NCBI GenBank assembly: GCA_950097015.1
Contig: CATNEN010000011.1
Location: forward strand, 2,154,001-2,218,000
Reading direction: 5' to 3'
Source: Macrostomum hystrix
Lineage: Eukaryota; Platyhelminthes; Macrostomidae
Length of the DNA: 64,000 bases
The first letter of the stretch is position 1. Every line of letters begins with the position of its first letter. Below are positions 1 to 11,945 of the stretch, piece by piece. The notes under the pieces were generated by a model. That model had not been told where the DNA came from and did not search any database. It saw only the letters and a program-made list of their open reading frames with translations. The position numbers and the translations under genes were made by a program.

Positions 1-418
1 CACCTAACTTATCTCCCTATATCTCACCCTACTAATCGAATTTTATCTCATCTCTCTATCTTTTAAATCTCATCCCTTTAATCCCTCATTAATCCATCGT
101 TCCTCTCATCTCACAGCCCCAATGAGACTAGTCCCTGAGATTAGTAGGCGCGAGTCTCTACTAGCATCCGCAGCCAGCCAGAATCCCTCCTTCATTTCCC
201 ATTTTCCTAACCCTAGCCTGAGCCTAATTTCCAGCAGCATCTGATATGCAAATCCCTAAATATTTCGACCAGATTTCCGCATTCAACAGTGAAAGCTAAG
301 AAAGGATTTTATAGTGTTCTGGTAATTTCTTCACGAATGAAAAGATGTTTTTTTAAACAAAACATGGCTTCACTGCCTGATAAAAAAACGAACAAAATTT
401 TATTTTATTTTACTCTCT

Positions 419-702
419 CAAGGCCCGATAGAAGAAGAAAGATGGGACACTTGCGTTTCTTGGAAAATTTATTAAAGGCGTTTCTTGTCACGAAAAAATG
501 CACTTGTGAGATAGGAGCTTTTCAAGTTTTTCAAATTAAAATGTTGATAACCTTTTATTGAAAGCATATCCAATGCTGTTCTCTTTTAATATATCTTGCA
601 AAACATGTTGCTTCACCGAATTTTAGAAAGCTTCAAAACAATTTTCTTTAATACAATTTCCAAGAAACGAAGTGTCACGTCCTTCTTCTTCTAGTCGTCC
701 TT
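419..702. mobile_element. Foldback (MITE-like) element with ~58-bp inverted ends
   Basis: Bases 419-476 read outward as an imperfect inverted copy of 646-702. Both arms share the cores tagaagaagaa, gacactt, cgtttcttggaaa and tattaaag. The 170 bases between the arms hold no coding signal, and no clear target duplication was found. The arms suggest a small non-autonomous DNA element or a chance foldback. The rest of 1-941 is AT-rich, and I see no exon in it, so the last exon of the arrestin gene probably lies beyond the left edge. Confidence 0.5.
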
Positions 703-941
703 GCTTCTGCTTTTACTGAATTGAGACTTTTATCGAGTTTGAGAAATTGCTCACTTTATTTGTACGGCCTATTAACTTCGACTTCAATAGTTCATCGTTC
801 TACAAAGCTAGCTTTGCACTTCTGACTAAGCGGTCAAGAGTTTGGAAGGCTGAGATGCCCAATTAGGAAAGGTAGCAATTAGGCAATTAGGCTATTTCTC
901 ACGGTAACTATTGTATTTTAAGCCAGGCCCACAATTCTCAC

Positions 942-3900
942 CTGCACCAGGTACTCAATGTCGATGATCTCGCAATGCGGCATACCGGTCGGCGGCAGCG
1001 GCGGTATGTGAATGACGTCATGATAATAGCCTGACGCTCCTGGCTTGACCCGCTGCCCGGAGATGCTGAAGATGAGGGCGGAGGCCACTTTGCGATGACA
1101 GCCGGCGGATAGGAACACTCTCTGCTGAAAGGTGATATGCGTGCTCTTCACGCAGGATGAGGAACTGTTGAACAGGTGGACGCTGATGTCCATGGTCTCG
1201 CCGGGCACGTAGCCAGTTTTAGATAGCGACAACTCGCAAATAATGCGGCCCTTGCTGATGCAGCAGCAGGCCAGCGCGATCTCCTTCTTCAGACAGACCC
1301 TGTCCTGGATTGACAGGCGGATTTGCGGTTCAATTAACTATTTACCAAGTTCCATTTTCATCCCAACTAAACACTCGTTTAGGAAGGGGTGAGTGGCAGA
1401 ATCTCGTTTGCCTCTCGCACCAAGGTCCCGGAGATCGTCGAGGCCACATTTGATTTGAATACCTTTGAGCCACAGTGGGAGTGTACATTGCCTGACGATG
1501 AGAAAGTCAGGGCAAATGTACACACCTGTGTGAGTGCATGCCTGCGTAGGGTATCTGTGTGCGTGTGTGCTCAGGAGTCAGCAAAACGGGGCAGAATTGC
1601 CACCAAATTATGTGCCATTGCCCGCAGTCCTCCTGCAATCGTTCTTATTATTAACCCATAGTTTGGTTTTGTGCTCACAATGAGATGCCGGTGCACATTC
1701 AGGTCGTAGTAATTAATGACCAGAATTGGTCTCTCCCGACTGTGACTCGCCGTTCGTCTGGAATTCTCGACCTCCGCTTTGACACTGAAAGACACCCGGG
1801 CTTTGATTCGGCCAGTCTCTGAGTAGTACTCAAACGACGAGGGCAGCCGCTCTGGCAGCTGGAACTGGAACGGGAACTGATGAAAACCGGTGCTTATCAC
1901 GAAGCCGGGCGACTCCGAGTTGTCATCGAATTCTGCGGATTGGGTAGCGAAGGTATTGATGAGGTTCTTGAAGTATTGGGAATAATAGTTGATTTTGCAA
2001 ACGCTAAATAAATTACAAAATGACAGTGAAATAGATATATTCGAAAATAGTTACATTGTTATCTAAGACGCTGGTATTGTCCCTTTGTGATCTTATTCGT
2101 TTGTCACTTTGTGGTCTTAGACGTTTGTCACTTTGTGGTCTTAGACGTTTGTCACTTTGTGGTCTTAGACGTTTGTCACTTTGTGGTCCTAGACGTTTGT
2201 CACTTTGTGGTCTTAGACGTTTGTCACTTTGTGGTCCTAGACGTTTGTCACTTTGTGGTCTTAGACGTTTGTCACTTTGTGGTCCTAGACGTTTGTCACT
2301 TTGTGGTCCTAGACGTTTGTCACTTTGTGGTCTTAGACGTTTGTCACTTTGTGGTCTTAGACGTTTGTCACTTTGTGGTCTTAGACGTTTGTCACTTTGT
2401 GGTCTTAGACGTTTGTAACTTTGTGGGTGGTCTTGGACGTTTGTAACTTTGTGGGTGGTCTTGGACATTTGTCACTTTGTGGTCTTAGACGTTTGTCACT
2501 TTGTGGTCTTAGACGTTTGTCACTTTGTGGTCTTAGACGTTTGTCACTTTGTGGTCTTAGACGTTTGTCACTTTGTGGTCTTAGACGTTTGTCACTTTGT
2601 GGTCTTAGACGTTTGTCACTTTGTGGTCTTAGACGTTTGTCACTTTGTGGTCTTAGACGTTTGTCACTTTGCGATCCACGAGGCTTGTCCCTTCTTGATT
2701 TCAGAGGCTTGTCACTGCTACCTGATCCACTGTTATCTGCAATTGCGGTCCCGTTATATACCATACAGGGGATCTATTCATGGTAGTTTTTTTATTAGTA
2801 TTTCTTTTTTCCATTTCTTTTTTTAATTCTTTCCCCCAAAGAGCCACAACAACTTTTCCCAGCAAACTAAGAGTGGGCAGCATTTATCGAAGCTACGTTC
2901 TTGAAGTCCTTTCATTGATCATTACTCGGGGGAGTTTCGTTCGCCAAACCAGCCAAGAGAGTTCACAAGAAATCAATTGCCTCTCAAGGAGGCAGCCAGG
3001 CGACAGGAAATAGGATGATGAAGAAGACGATGGAAGAAAAACAGCAGGATGAGAGCTGGAGAAATTTCTGCCAGCCCTTTTAAACGACCCCAAATGACGC
3101 TGGTACTTTGCCCACCCGCCTGTACAGAGTCGGGAGTGAAATAAAAACTTTACACGCGGCTGCACTTAGAGCTGCCCCCTGCTGCGGGCAGGACGAGCGA
3201 AACTTTTTTCCGGGGCATTGGATGCGGATAAAAGTCCCCCAAGGGAGCAGCGGGAGGAGGCGCTGGCAGAATGCGGCTGCCCCATTCCGGACGTCCCCAT
3301 CTTTCATCGGGTGAAATTTTTGTCGACTTTTTTTGGGAACTTGCTATGAACCAAGCCAGTATATAGCACTGGAGAGGCCCCGACTAGGATGTCACTGTTC
3401 CTCCCACACAATTTAGGGCATCTCTGTGTGTGATGCCGCGAGTGTATCATAGTGCACAATGGAATTCATCGACATCGCCAATTCATCGCCAGCACACGGA
3501 TGACAATCAGCTGCACGACTGCCGACTACCCGTTCGCGACGTCAGCAACACATTCAGCACCGCACCATAGGCATGCCAACACAGCCTGCATGACGTTCCA
3601 TGCTGTGAATGCAGCACTGCGACTGTGACAGCCTACATGAACTCGTGGCAATACCATAGCAACGGTGTCTCGCAGCTCAGTAACTGATATCAATGCCTAA
3701 ATTGCTGTCATACGTACTGTTTAAAATTGCTGTTTTTGTGCCACGACCTCATCAACAAACTAGTTTTAAAATAATTTCTAAAAATAGACACGATTTCTGA
3801 TGTCGACTTTTCACTAAACTTTACTGAGTACAATGTTTCCCAAACTGTGACTTTTCAGTTGACATTTATTACTATAAGATTCTGCAGGAAAGCTATGGTA

Positions 3901-5632
3901 AGATGCATAAGATTATGCAATCAGAAGTAAGCATGGGGGTGGGTGGCAGAGTGGTAAGTGCTTTTGCCTCTCGCACTAAAGTCCCGGAGTTCGATTCCGC
4001 GGCGAGGCCACATTCATTTGGGACGCAGCCGCTGAGAGAAGACTTGGGGGCTTGTCTTGCAATTTACGCCCTTGAGGGCCAACCTCTGACGATGGTACCT
4101 GTACGGTATCTGTGTGCGTGTGTGCTAAGGAGTCAGCGAAATGGGCAGAATCGCCTTCTCGCTGGCTGCGGGTCTAGTGTCACCAAATGGTGTGCCATTG
4201 CCCACGGCCCTTCTTTAATAATAATTATCATTATTAAACAAGCCACTGAAATCCAAGTCACCTTTGCCGAACAGCCGACAGCAGGTCTGGAAGAACACCT
4301 GGTGACCGGACACTGTGTCTGGACCGTCTGCTTTTGTGATCTCCAACCAGGATGTCTCAGCGTTTCCGTAGAACCACATCCGGCCGCCTATTAGGAAGTA
4401 GTTCGGGAAAATTTACTTGATCCTTTTATTCGCGCGCTGAAAAGTTACTCAAACAATTTTCTAATTCTGAGGAATACCAGTTTGAACCAGCTTAGTTTTG
4501 ACAAGCTGAGCCTATTAGCTGAGCCTATATAGACTCAACATTCGTTCATTCGAAAGCTTGCAAACATTTAGAAAAATGGATTTTTCCCTCCCTAGCAACT
4601 TCGATGCGGATGAGAGTCATTTTTTCCCATTTGGAGTGTAATAAAATTAATTAGCTAATGCAGGGTGACACATATTTGGACTTTAGCCAGGATATAGCCA
4701 GGACAGAAACAGCTTGGTCAAATACCGGACATCGGAAAAACTTATTGGACATCAGTTCCAATCATGCATTATGCAAGTGCTATGAATGGATTGGCATGAA
4801 ACTGGGACTGCATCTTGGACTCACACATTCACATAGGATTCACGGGTCTTTATCCTGGGATTCGCGGGTCTTTATCCTGGGATTCGTGGGTCTTTATCCT
4901 GGGATTCGCGGGTCTTTATTACATGATTCACGTGTTTAATCATGGGATTCATAGGTTTAATCATGGGATTCGCAGGTTTAATCATGGGATTCATAGGTTT
5001 AATCATGGGATTCACAGGTTTAATCATGGGATTCATAGGTTTAATCATGGGATTCACAGGTTTAATCATGGGATTCACAGGTTTAATCATGGGATTCACA
5101 GGTTTAATCATGGGATTCACAGGTTTAATCATGGGATTCACAGGTTTAATCATGGGATTCACAGGTTTAATCATGGGATTCACAGGTTTAATCATGGGAT
5201 TCACAGGTTTAATCATGGGATTCACAGGTTTAATCATGGGATTCACAGGTTTAATCATGGGATTCACAGGTTTAATCATGGGATTCACAGGTTTAATCAT
5301 GGGATTCACAGGTTTAATCATGGGATTCACAGGTTTAATCATGGGATTCACAGGTTTAATCATGGGATTCACAGGTTTAATCATGGGATTCACAGGTTTA
5401 ATCATGGGATTCACAGGTTTAATCATGGGATTCACAGGTTTAATCATGGGATTCACAGGTTTAATCATGGGATTCACAGGTTTTATCACACGTCCCACTC
5501 ACCGTGCAGCTCCGTTGGTTCGGCCACGTCAACGCACACGAAGCCGGTGACGCGATCTCCCGGACTATAAATGGCCAAGCTGTTGTCCAAGGAGATTTCC
5601 AACCGCCTCAGCTTGGCCATTTCGCAGCCCAT
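942..5632 (-). CDS. ARRDC: Alpha-arrestin (arrestin-domain-containing protein), 3' end off window
   Basis: The gene encodes a cytosolic adaptor of the alpha-arrestin family, which links membrane cargo to ubiquitin ligases and endocytosis. Exons on the minus strand are 5632-5503 (ATG at 5632), 4387-4262, 1932-1679 and 1304-942, then a donor (CAG|GTGAGA) leading off the left edge. Phases match at every join (1, 1, 0, 0). The 291 residues seen include the N-domain opening (LEISLDNSLAIYSPGDRVTG), the FHQFPFQFQLPERLPSSFE signature and DLNVHRHL. The C-domain follows with a TGYVPGE turn and an IPPLPPTGMPHCEIIDIEYLV strand. This order and spacing are those of ARRDC proteins rather than visual or beta arrestins. 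C-terminal PPxY motifs, if present, lie outside the window. An in-frame second Met follows four codons later. Introns hold two SINE copies and two minisatellites. Confidence 0.9.
1387..1660 (+). mobile_element. tRNA-derived SINE copy 1 (internally deleted)
   Basis: The copy starts with the box-A-like gtgagtggcagaa and keeps the family segments cctgacgatgagaaagtcag, gtatctgtgtgcgtgtgtgc and ccattgcccgcag, ending in an AT-rich tail. About 90 bases around box B and the following body are deleted. It lies inside arrestin intron 1305-1678, antisense to the gene, and fills most of that intron. Confidence 0.85.
2084..2680. repeat. 24-bp minisatellite, about 24 copies
   Basis: The unit is tcttagacgtttgtcacttt plus gtgg, with a recurrent t/c variant (ggtcctag). 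Two slightly longer variants (gtgggtggtcttgg) sit at 2420-2470 and divide the array into halves. It lies in arrestin intron 1933-4261. Reading frames through it on either strand are repeat artefacts. Confidence 0.97.
2681..3932. other. Intron sequence without recognisable feature
   Basis: This is single-copy sequence inside arrestin intron 1933-4261. I see no exon, RNA gene or repeat. A moderately GC-rich stretch lies at 3080-3310. Confidence 0.5.
3933..4236 (+). mobile_element. tRNA-derived SINE copy 2
   Basis: Box A (gtggcagagtggtaagtgc) and box B (gagttcgattccgcggcgag) are well preserved, followed by the common body and a tail of ataataattatca. Part of the tgtacactgcc...agggcag segment is missing. 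The copy ends 25 bases from the splice donor of arrestin exon 4387-4262 and is antisense to the gene. Confidence 0.92.
4845..5482. repeat. 22-bp x4 then 21-bp x26 minisatellite
   Basis: Four units of attcgcgggtctttatcctg-gg pass through a transition unit near 4925 into a 21-bp unit, catgggattcacaggtttaa-t, repeated about 26 times. The 21-bp copies are almost identical after 5050. The array occupies the first arrestin intron and ends about 20 bases from the donor of the first coding exon. Because 21 is divisible by three, all frames stay open, which explains the long false ORFs here. Confidence 0.97.
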
Positions 5633-6303
5633 GCTTGTTCAATGTGGTCTCAAATGTCCCAGCTGGGCATTGCAATCGGCTAGCTAATGCGAGCTCGAGT
5701 TTCAAGTTGAAAACCCTTCCGCGAGTTGGCTTTGCTTTGGTTAGGATACTTTTTTTCTGCTCTTAAAATGCCAGATCACATAAACCGCACGGCTTCTTAT
5801 TCCAGACAAATCTGTCTCCCCCTGTTTTCTCTCCCTATTTTTGCTCTACTTCCTTGCAGCCTTCCCTACCCTGCCCACCCCCAGGGCTGTCTTTCTGGCC
5901 TCTTATCCCCGCCCCACAACACGACGCGATTCCAAAGCAGCCCAGAAAGAGGGGAATGGGAGAGTGGGGGGTAGCTGGCCTCGTCCTTCGCACCCGGCAA
6001 CGGTTACTGGGCCTTTTTTGGGGTGGTTGGTAAACTTTTTTCTGGAAAACTGTGCGACGTGCGTACGGAGGGAGACATTTTTGGGGCAGAGGTACTTTCA
6101 TATAATTCTGGGCTGTGATCTTCCAGTAGCAGACAGCTCGACAGCCAATCAGGAGTCGCCTCGCTGTTTCCCCAGACCGTGGAGACCCCATAGTAGATCC
6201 CAGGCAGGGATATTGAAGTTGGCTTCAAACTTTACAACTGCATGTACCCAACTTAAAGAATGCTTAGAGATGATAACATCACGTATTAACATGCCTAAGT
6301 CTC
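5633..6303. other. Upstream region of the arrestin gene
   Basis: No gene is seen. This region lies directly upstream of the arrestin start codon and presumably holds its promoter and 5' leader. I cannot place a TATA box or start site. Confidence 0.4.
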
Positions 6304-7420
6304 TCCCTTCACTCACCCTCTCCTTCACTCTCTCACCCTCTCTCTCCTTCACTCTCTCACCCTCTCTCTCCTTCACTCTCTCAGCCTTTCTCTCCTTCAC
6401 TCTCTCACCGTCTCTCTCCTTCACTCTCTCACCCTCTCTCTCCTTCACTCTCTCACCGTCTCTCTCCTTCACTCTCTCACCCTCTCTCTCCTTCACTCTC
6501 TCACCCTCTCTCTCCTTCACTCTCTCACCCTCTCTCTCCTTCACTCTCTCACCCTCTCTCTCCTTCACTCTCTCACCCTTTCTCTCCTTCACTCTCTCAC
6601 CCTCTCTCTCCTTCACTCTCTCACCCTCTCTCTCCTTCACTCTCTCAGCCTTTCTCTCCTTCACTCTCTCACCGTCTCTCTCCTTCACTCTCTCACCCTC
6701 TCTCTCCTTCACTCTCTCACCCTCTCTCTCCTTCACTCTCTCACCCTCTCTCTCCTTCACTCTCTCACCCTCTCTCTCCTTCACTCTCTCACCCTTTCTC
6801 TCCTTCACTATCTCACCCTCTCTCTCCTTCACTCTCTCACCCTCTCTCTCCTTCACTCTCTCACCCTCTCTCTCCTTCACTCTCTCACCCTCTCTCTCCT
6901 TCACTCTCTCACCCTCTCTCTCCTTCACTCTCTCACCCTCTCTCTCCTTCACTCTCTCACCCTCTCTCCTTCACTCTCTCACCCTCTCTCCTTCACTCTC
7001 TCACCCTCTCTCCTTCACTCTCTCACCCTCTCTCCTTCACTCTCTCACCCTCTCTCCTTCACTCTCTCACCCTCTCTCCTTCACTCTCTCACCCTCTCTC
7101 TCCTTCACTCTCTCACCCTCTCTCTCCTTCACTCTCTCACCCTCTCTCCTTCACTCTCTCACCCTCTCTCTCCTTCACTATCTCACCCTCTCTCTCCTTC
7201 ACTCTCTCACCCTTTCTCTCCTTCACTATCTCACCCTCTCTCTCCTTCACTCTCTCACCCTTTCTCTCCTTCACTATCTCACCCTCTCTCTCCTTCACTC
7301 TCTCACCGTCTCTCTCCTTCACTCTCTCACCCTCTCTCCTTCACTCTCTCACCCTCTCTCTCCTTCACTCTCTCACCCTCTCTCCTTCACTCTCTCACCC
7401 TCTCTCCTTCACTATCTCAT
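6304..7420. repeat. 24/22-bp pyrimidine-rich minisatellite, ~48 copies
   Basis: The unit is tctctcaccctctctctcct plus tcac (24 bp), with a 22-bp deletion form (tctctcaccctctctccttc ac) forming a run at 6955-7090 and again near the end. One strand is nearly pure pyrimidine over 1.1 kb. Variants (ctttctc, cgtctc, gcctttc) recur in the same order at 6380-6430 and 6640-6680, which indicates segmental duplication within the array. The open frame across it is an artefact. Confidence 0.97.
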
Positions 7421-7924
7421 TTTACTCTCAAACCCTCACTAATTGCCTTACTCATCCTCTATGAATACCATTATAATTTTCCCACTCCTCTTTTAGTTTG
7501 TTAGAAATGTTGGGTCAGCAACTGCCTGCCTACTAGGGAGTTACGCATGAAATGTTCTGCTGTCAAAACATCAGCGAGCTGGCAATCACACGGCACAGCT
7601 AACTGACTGCTGTGTTCTTGTGATAAGCTTAACAAGAGCAGCTCTATCGACCTTGTCTGCCCAATTAAGTTAACCAGGTGTGTGGAATATTTAGTTAGTT
7701 GTGATTCTATGAATGACACTTGTCAGTAAACATATTTTATTGCCAAGTCCGAATTAACAGTTCATTCAGTCGATAGTACTGCAAGAAAACTCGACTTTCA
7801 CCTCAGGGAAAGTAGAAATATTTACTTTAATTGGCCAAGTACTGGCGTACTTTGAAAGTCTACTTCTAAATCGGCTATATGAAGGCAGCGCTAAATATAA
7901 TATTTTATTCCTACACAGTTCATG

Positions 7925-8520
7925 TAAAATTTTATACTACTGTGAGTAGCTCTGTGAATCAGTTTTAGGAGGTGATTTTATGCTACTGTGAGTAGCTCTG
8001 TGAATCAGTTTAGGAGGTGATTTTATGCTACTGTGAGTAGCTCTGTGAATCAGTTTAGGAGGTGATTTTATGCTACTGTGAGTAGCTCTGTGAATCAGTT
8101 TAGGAGGTGATTTTATGCTACTGTGAGTAGCTCTGTGAATCAGTTTAGGAGGTGATTTTATGCTACTGTGAGTAGCTCTGTGAATCAGTTTAGGAGGTGA
8201 TTTTATGCTACTGTGAGTAGCTCTGTGAATCAGTTTTAGGAGGTGATTTTATGCTACTGTGAGTAGCTCTGTGAATCAGTTTTAGGAGGTGATTTTATGC
8301 TACTATGAGTAGCTCTGTGAATCAGTTTTAGGAGGTGATTTTATGCTACTATGAGTAGCTCTGTGAATCAGTTTTAGGAGGTGATTTTATGCTACTGTGA
8401 GTAGCTCTGTGAATCAGTTTAGGAGGTGATTTTATGCTACTGTGAGTAGCTCTGTGAATCAGTTTAGGAGGTGATTTTATGCTACTGTGAGTAGCTCTGT
8501 GAATCAGTTTTAGGAGGTGA
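7925..8520. repeat. 45/46-bp minisatellite, 13 copies
   Basis: The unit is gattttatgctactgtgagt-agctctgtgaatcagttt(t)a-ggaggt. Copies differ only by a 3/4-t run and a g/a change at ctactgtg/ctactatg. The first copy is divergent. The array lies in intergenic DNA between arrestin and GRAMD1. Degenerate 'gggatttnagg' words follow to about 8720. Confidence 0.95.
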
Positions 8521-8720
8521 GATTTGGGGAAATGCCATTTGAGGGAAATAGGATTTTAGGGAACAGGGAATTTCGCGAAATGGGCGCGATGGGATTTCAA
8601 GGAATAGGAATTTAGAAATATGGGATTTCAGGGAAGTTGTAACTTAGGAAGATGAGATTTTAAGGAATAATAATTTAGTAAGATGGGATTTCAACGAAAT
8701 GGGAGTTTAGGAAGACGAAA

Positions 8721-9342
8721 TATAGATAAATCTGACTTTGGGAAATTGGGATAAATGGGTTTTAGGTAGGAACTGTTGTTTCGTGAAAGACAAAAGTTTC
8801 GTTCAGGTAAGATTTCTAAGAAAATAGTTATGATAAGCGTCACATTTTATGTTTTTACATTTTGGGGCTTCGAGGGAATGATATTTTTAAGTAAATCTCT
8901 CTTTTAAATTTACCAAATCGGTTGAAGGCACACAGTGGTTGATTGCTGACCCGTCAACAATGAGGGCCTGGGCAGCTAGTCCGAAAGTGCATTGTAAACA
9001 CGATAAATTGTCTATTTGATTTGATATAATAAGTGCACGGTTTCCCAACCCAACAATTTACTTTTGTCAAGAAAAAAAATTAGAAAATGGCGCTAAAAAT
9101 AGAAGATTAGTAGAAAATATTAGCGGATTAAAATTGTCTTTTCAAACAAAAATTCTAACAAAAAGATATTCTGACCAGTTAGGTATCAATTTTTAACTAA
9201 CGGGCAGTGTTAGAAAAAAGCTAGATAAATTATTAACGATTCGCGTTAAAATTCGCGTTCGCGTTCAACATTGCACCATTATTTTCAAACAAATAGTGCA
9301 AATTGAATTCAATTGTCGATTCTAAAATATTATTTGACAGAC
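8721..9342. other. AT-rich intergenic sequence
   Basis: I see no gene, RNA or repeat of note in this stretch. Confidence 0.5.
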
Positions 9343-11945
9343 TAGAGAGGGTGTGATAAAAGAATTTGATAAGAGGGTGTGATAAGAGGGTGTGTTAAGA
9401 GGGTGTGATAAGAGGGTGTGATAAGAGGGTGTGATAAGAGAATTTGATAAGAGGGTGTGATAAGAGGGTGTGATAAGAGGGTGTGATAAGAGAATTTGAT
9501 AAGAGGGTGTGATAAGAGGCTGTGATAAGAGGGTGTGATAAGAGGGTGTGATAAGAGGGTGTGAGAAGAGGGTGTTTAGAGGGTGTGTTAAGAGGGTGTG
9601 AGAAGAGGGTGTTTAGAGGGTGTGTTAAGAGGGTGTGATAAGAGGGTGTGATAAGAGGGCGCGATAAGACGGTGAGTTAAGAGGGTGTGATAAGACGGTG
9701 AGATAAGAGGGTGTGATAAGAGGGTGTGATAAGAGAATTTGATAAGAGGGTGTGATAAGAGGGTGTGATAAGAGGGTGTGATAAGAGGGTGTGATAAGAG
9801 GGAGCAATAAGAGGATGTGATAAGAGGGTGTGATAAGAGGGTGTGATAAGAGGGTGTGATAAGAGGGTGTGATAAGAGGGTGTGATAAGAGAATTTGATA
9901 AGAGGGTGTGATAAGAGGGTGTGATAAGAGGGTGTGATAAGAGGGAGCAATAAGAGGATGTGATAAGAGGGTGAGTTAAGAGGGTGTGATAAGAGGTTGA
10001 GATAAGAGGATGTGATAAGAGGGAGCAATAAGAGGGTGTGATAAGAGGGTGTGATAAGAGGGTGTGATAAGAGGGTGTGATAAGAGGGTGTGTTAAGAGG
10101 GTGTGATAAGAGGATGTGATAAGAGGATGTGATAAGAGGGTGAGTTAAGTGGGTGTGATAAGAGGGTGTGATAAGAGGGTGAGTTAAAAGGGTGTGATAA
10201 GAGGGTGTGATAAGAGGGTGTGATAAGAGAATTTGATAAGAGGGTGTGATAAGAGGGTGTGATAAGAGGGTGTGATAAGAGAATTTGATAAGAGGGTGTG
10301 ATAAGAGGCTGTGATAAGAGGGTGTGATAAGAGGGTGTGATAAGAGGGTGTGAGAAGAGGGTGTTTAGAGGGTGTGTTAAGAGGGTGTGAGAAGAGGGTG
10401 TTTAGAGGGTGTGTTAAGAGGGTGTGATAAGAGGGTGTGATAAGAGGGCGCGATAAGACGGTGAGTTAAGAGGGTGTGATAAGACGGTGAGATAAGAGGG
10501 TGTGATAAGAGGGTGTGATAAGAGAATTTGATAAGAGGGTGTGATAAGAGGGTGTGATAAGAGGGTGTGATAAGAGGGTGTGATAAGAGGGAGCAATAAG
10601 AGGATGTGATAAGAGGGTGTGATAAGAGGGTGTGATAAGAGGGTGTGATAAGAGGGTGTGATAAGAGGGTGTGATAAGAGAATTTGATAAGAGGGTGTGA
10701 TAAGAGGGTGTGATAAGAGGGTGTGATAAGAGGGAGCAATAAGAGGATGTGATAAGAGGGTGAGTTAAGAGGGTGTGATAAGAGGTTGAGATAAGAGGAT
10801 GTGATAAGAGGGAGCAATAAGAGGGTGTGATAAGAGGGTGTGATAAGAGGGTGTGATAAGAGGGTGTGATAAGAGGGTGTGTTAAGAGGGTGTGATAAGA
10901 GGATGTGATAAGAGGATGTGATAAGAGGGTGAGTTAAGTGGGTGTGATAAGAGGGTGTGATAAGAGGGTGAGTTAAAAGGGTGTGATAAGAGGGTGTGAT
11001 AAGAGGGTGTGATAAGAGGATGTGATAAGAGGGTATGATTAGAGGGTGTGATAAGAGGATGTGATAAGAGGGAGCCATAAGAGGGTGTGATAAGAGGGTG
11101 TGAAAAGTGAATGTGATAAGAGGGTGAGTTAAGAGGGTATGATTAGAGGGTGTGATAAGAGGATGTGATAAGAGGGAGCCATAAGAGGGTGTGATAAGAG
11201 GGTGTGATAAGAGAATGTGATAAGAGGGTGAGTTAAGAGGGTATGATTAGAGGGTGTGATAAGGGGATGTGATAAGAGGGAGCCATAAGAGGGTGTGATA
11301 AGAGGGTGTGATAAGAGAATGTGATAAGAGGGTGAGTTAAGAGGGTATGATTAGAGGGTGTGATAAGAGGATGTGATAAGAGGGAGCCATAAGAGGGTGT
11401 GATAAGAGGGTGTGATAAGAGAATGTGATAAGAGGGTGAGTTAAGAGGGTATGATTAGAGGGTGTGATAAGGGGATGTGATAAGAGGGAGCCATAAGAGG
11501 GTGTGATAAGAGGGTGTGATAAGAGAATGTGATAAGAGGGTGAGTTAAGAGGGTATGATTAGAGGGTGTGATAAGAGGATGTGATAAGAGGGAGCCATAA
11601 GAGGGTGTGATAAGAGGGTGTGAGAAGAGAATGTGATAAGAGGGTGAGTTAAGAGGGTATGATTAGAGGGTGTGATAAGGGGATGTGATAAGAGGGAGCC
11701 ATAAGAGGGTGTGATAAGAGGGTGTGATAAGAGAATGTGATAAGAGGGTGAGTTAAGAGGGTATGATTAGAGGGTGTGATAAGAGGATGTGATAAGAGGG
11801 AGCCATAAGAGGGTGTGATAAGAGGGTGTGAGAAGAGAATGTGATAAGAGGGTGAGTTAAGAGGGTATGATTAGAGGGTGTGATAAGAGGATGTGATAAG
11901 AGGGAGCCATAAGAGGGTGTGATAAGAGGGTGTGAGAAGAGGCAA
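9343..11945. repeat. 13-bp minisatellite (2.6 kb) with two higher-order levels
   Basis: The base unit is gataagagggtgt, with variants (gagaatttgat, gagggagca/gccat, gaggatgtgat, gagggtgagtt). A 789-bp block is duplicated: diagnostic variant strings at about 9484, 9588 and 9625 recur at 10273, 10377 and 10414. From about 11034 to 11940 a 104-bp unit (eight 13-mers, marked by tatgatt) repeats about nine times with strict spacing (11138, 11242, 11346). One strand is almost pure purine plus T. It lies between genes. Confidence 0.97.

Noticed and set aside
289-561. Small plus-strand frame near the left end
   Set aside because: It begins outside and runs through the left arm of a foldback. The composition is AT-driven and no family is recognised.
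4815-5570. Long open frames on both strands across the 21-bp array
   Set aside because: The 21-bp period keeps all frames open. The protein would be a pure repeat, and splice sites place the array in an arrestin intron.
5841-7442. 533-codon plus-strand frame rich in SFTLSPSL
   Set aside because: It follows the 24-bp array exactly. There is no non-repeat coding signal and no splice context.
9588-11078. Minus-strand frames of ITPSYHTLLSHPL type
   Set aside because: They are translation of the 13-bp array. The duplicated frames only reflect the 789-bp block duplication.
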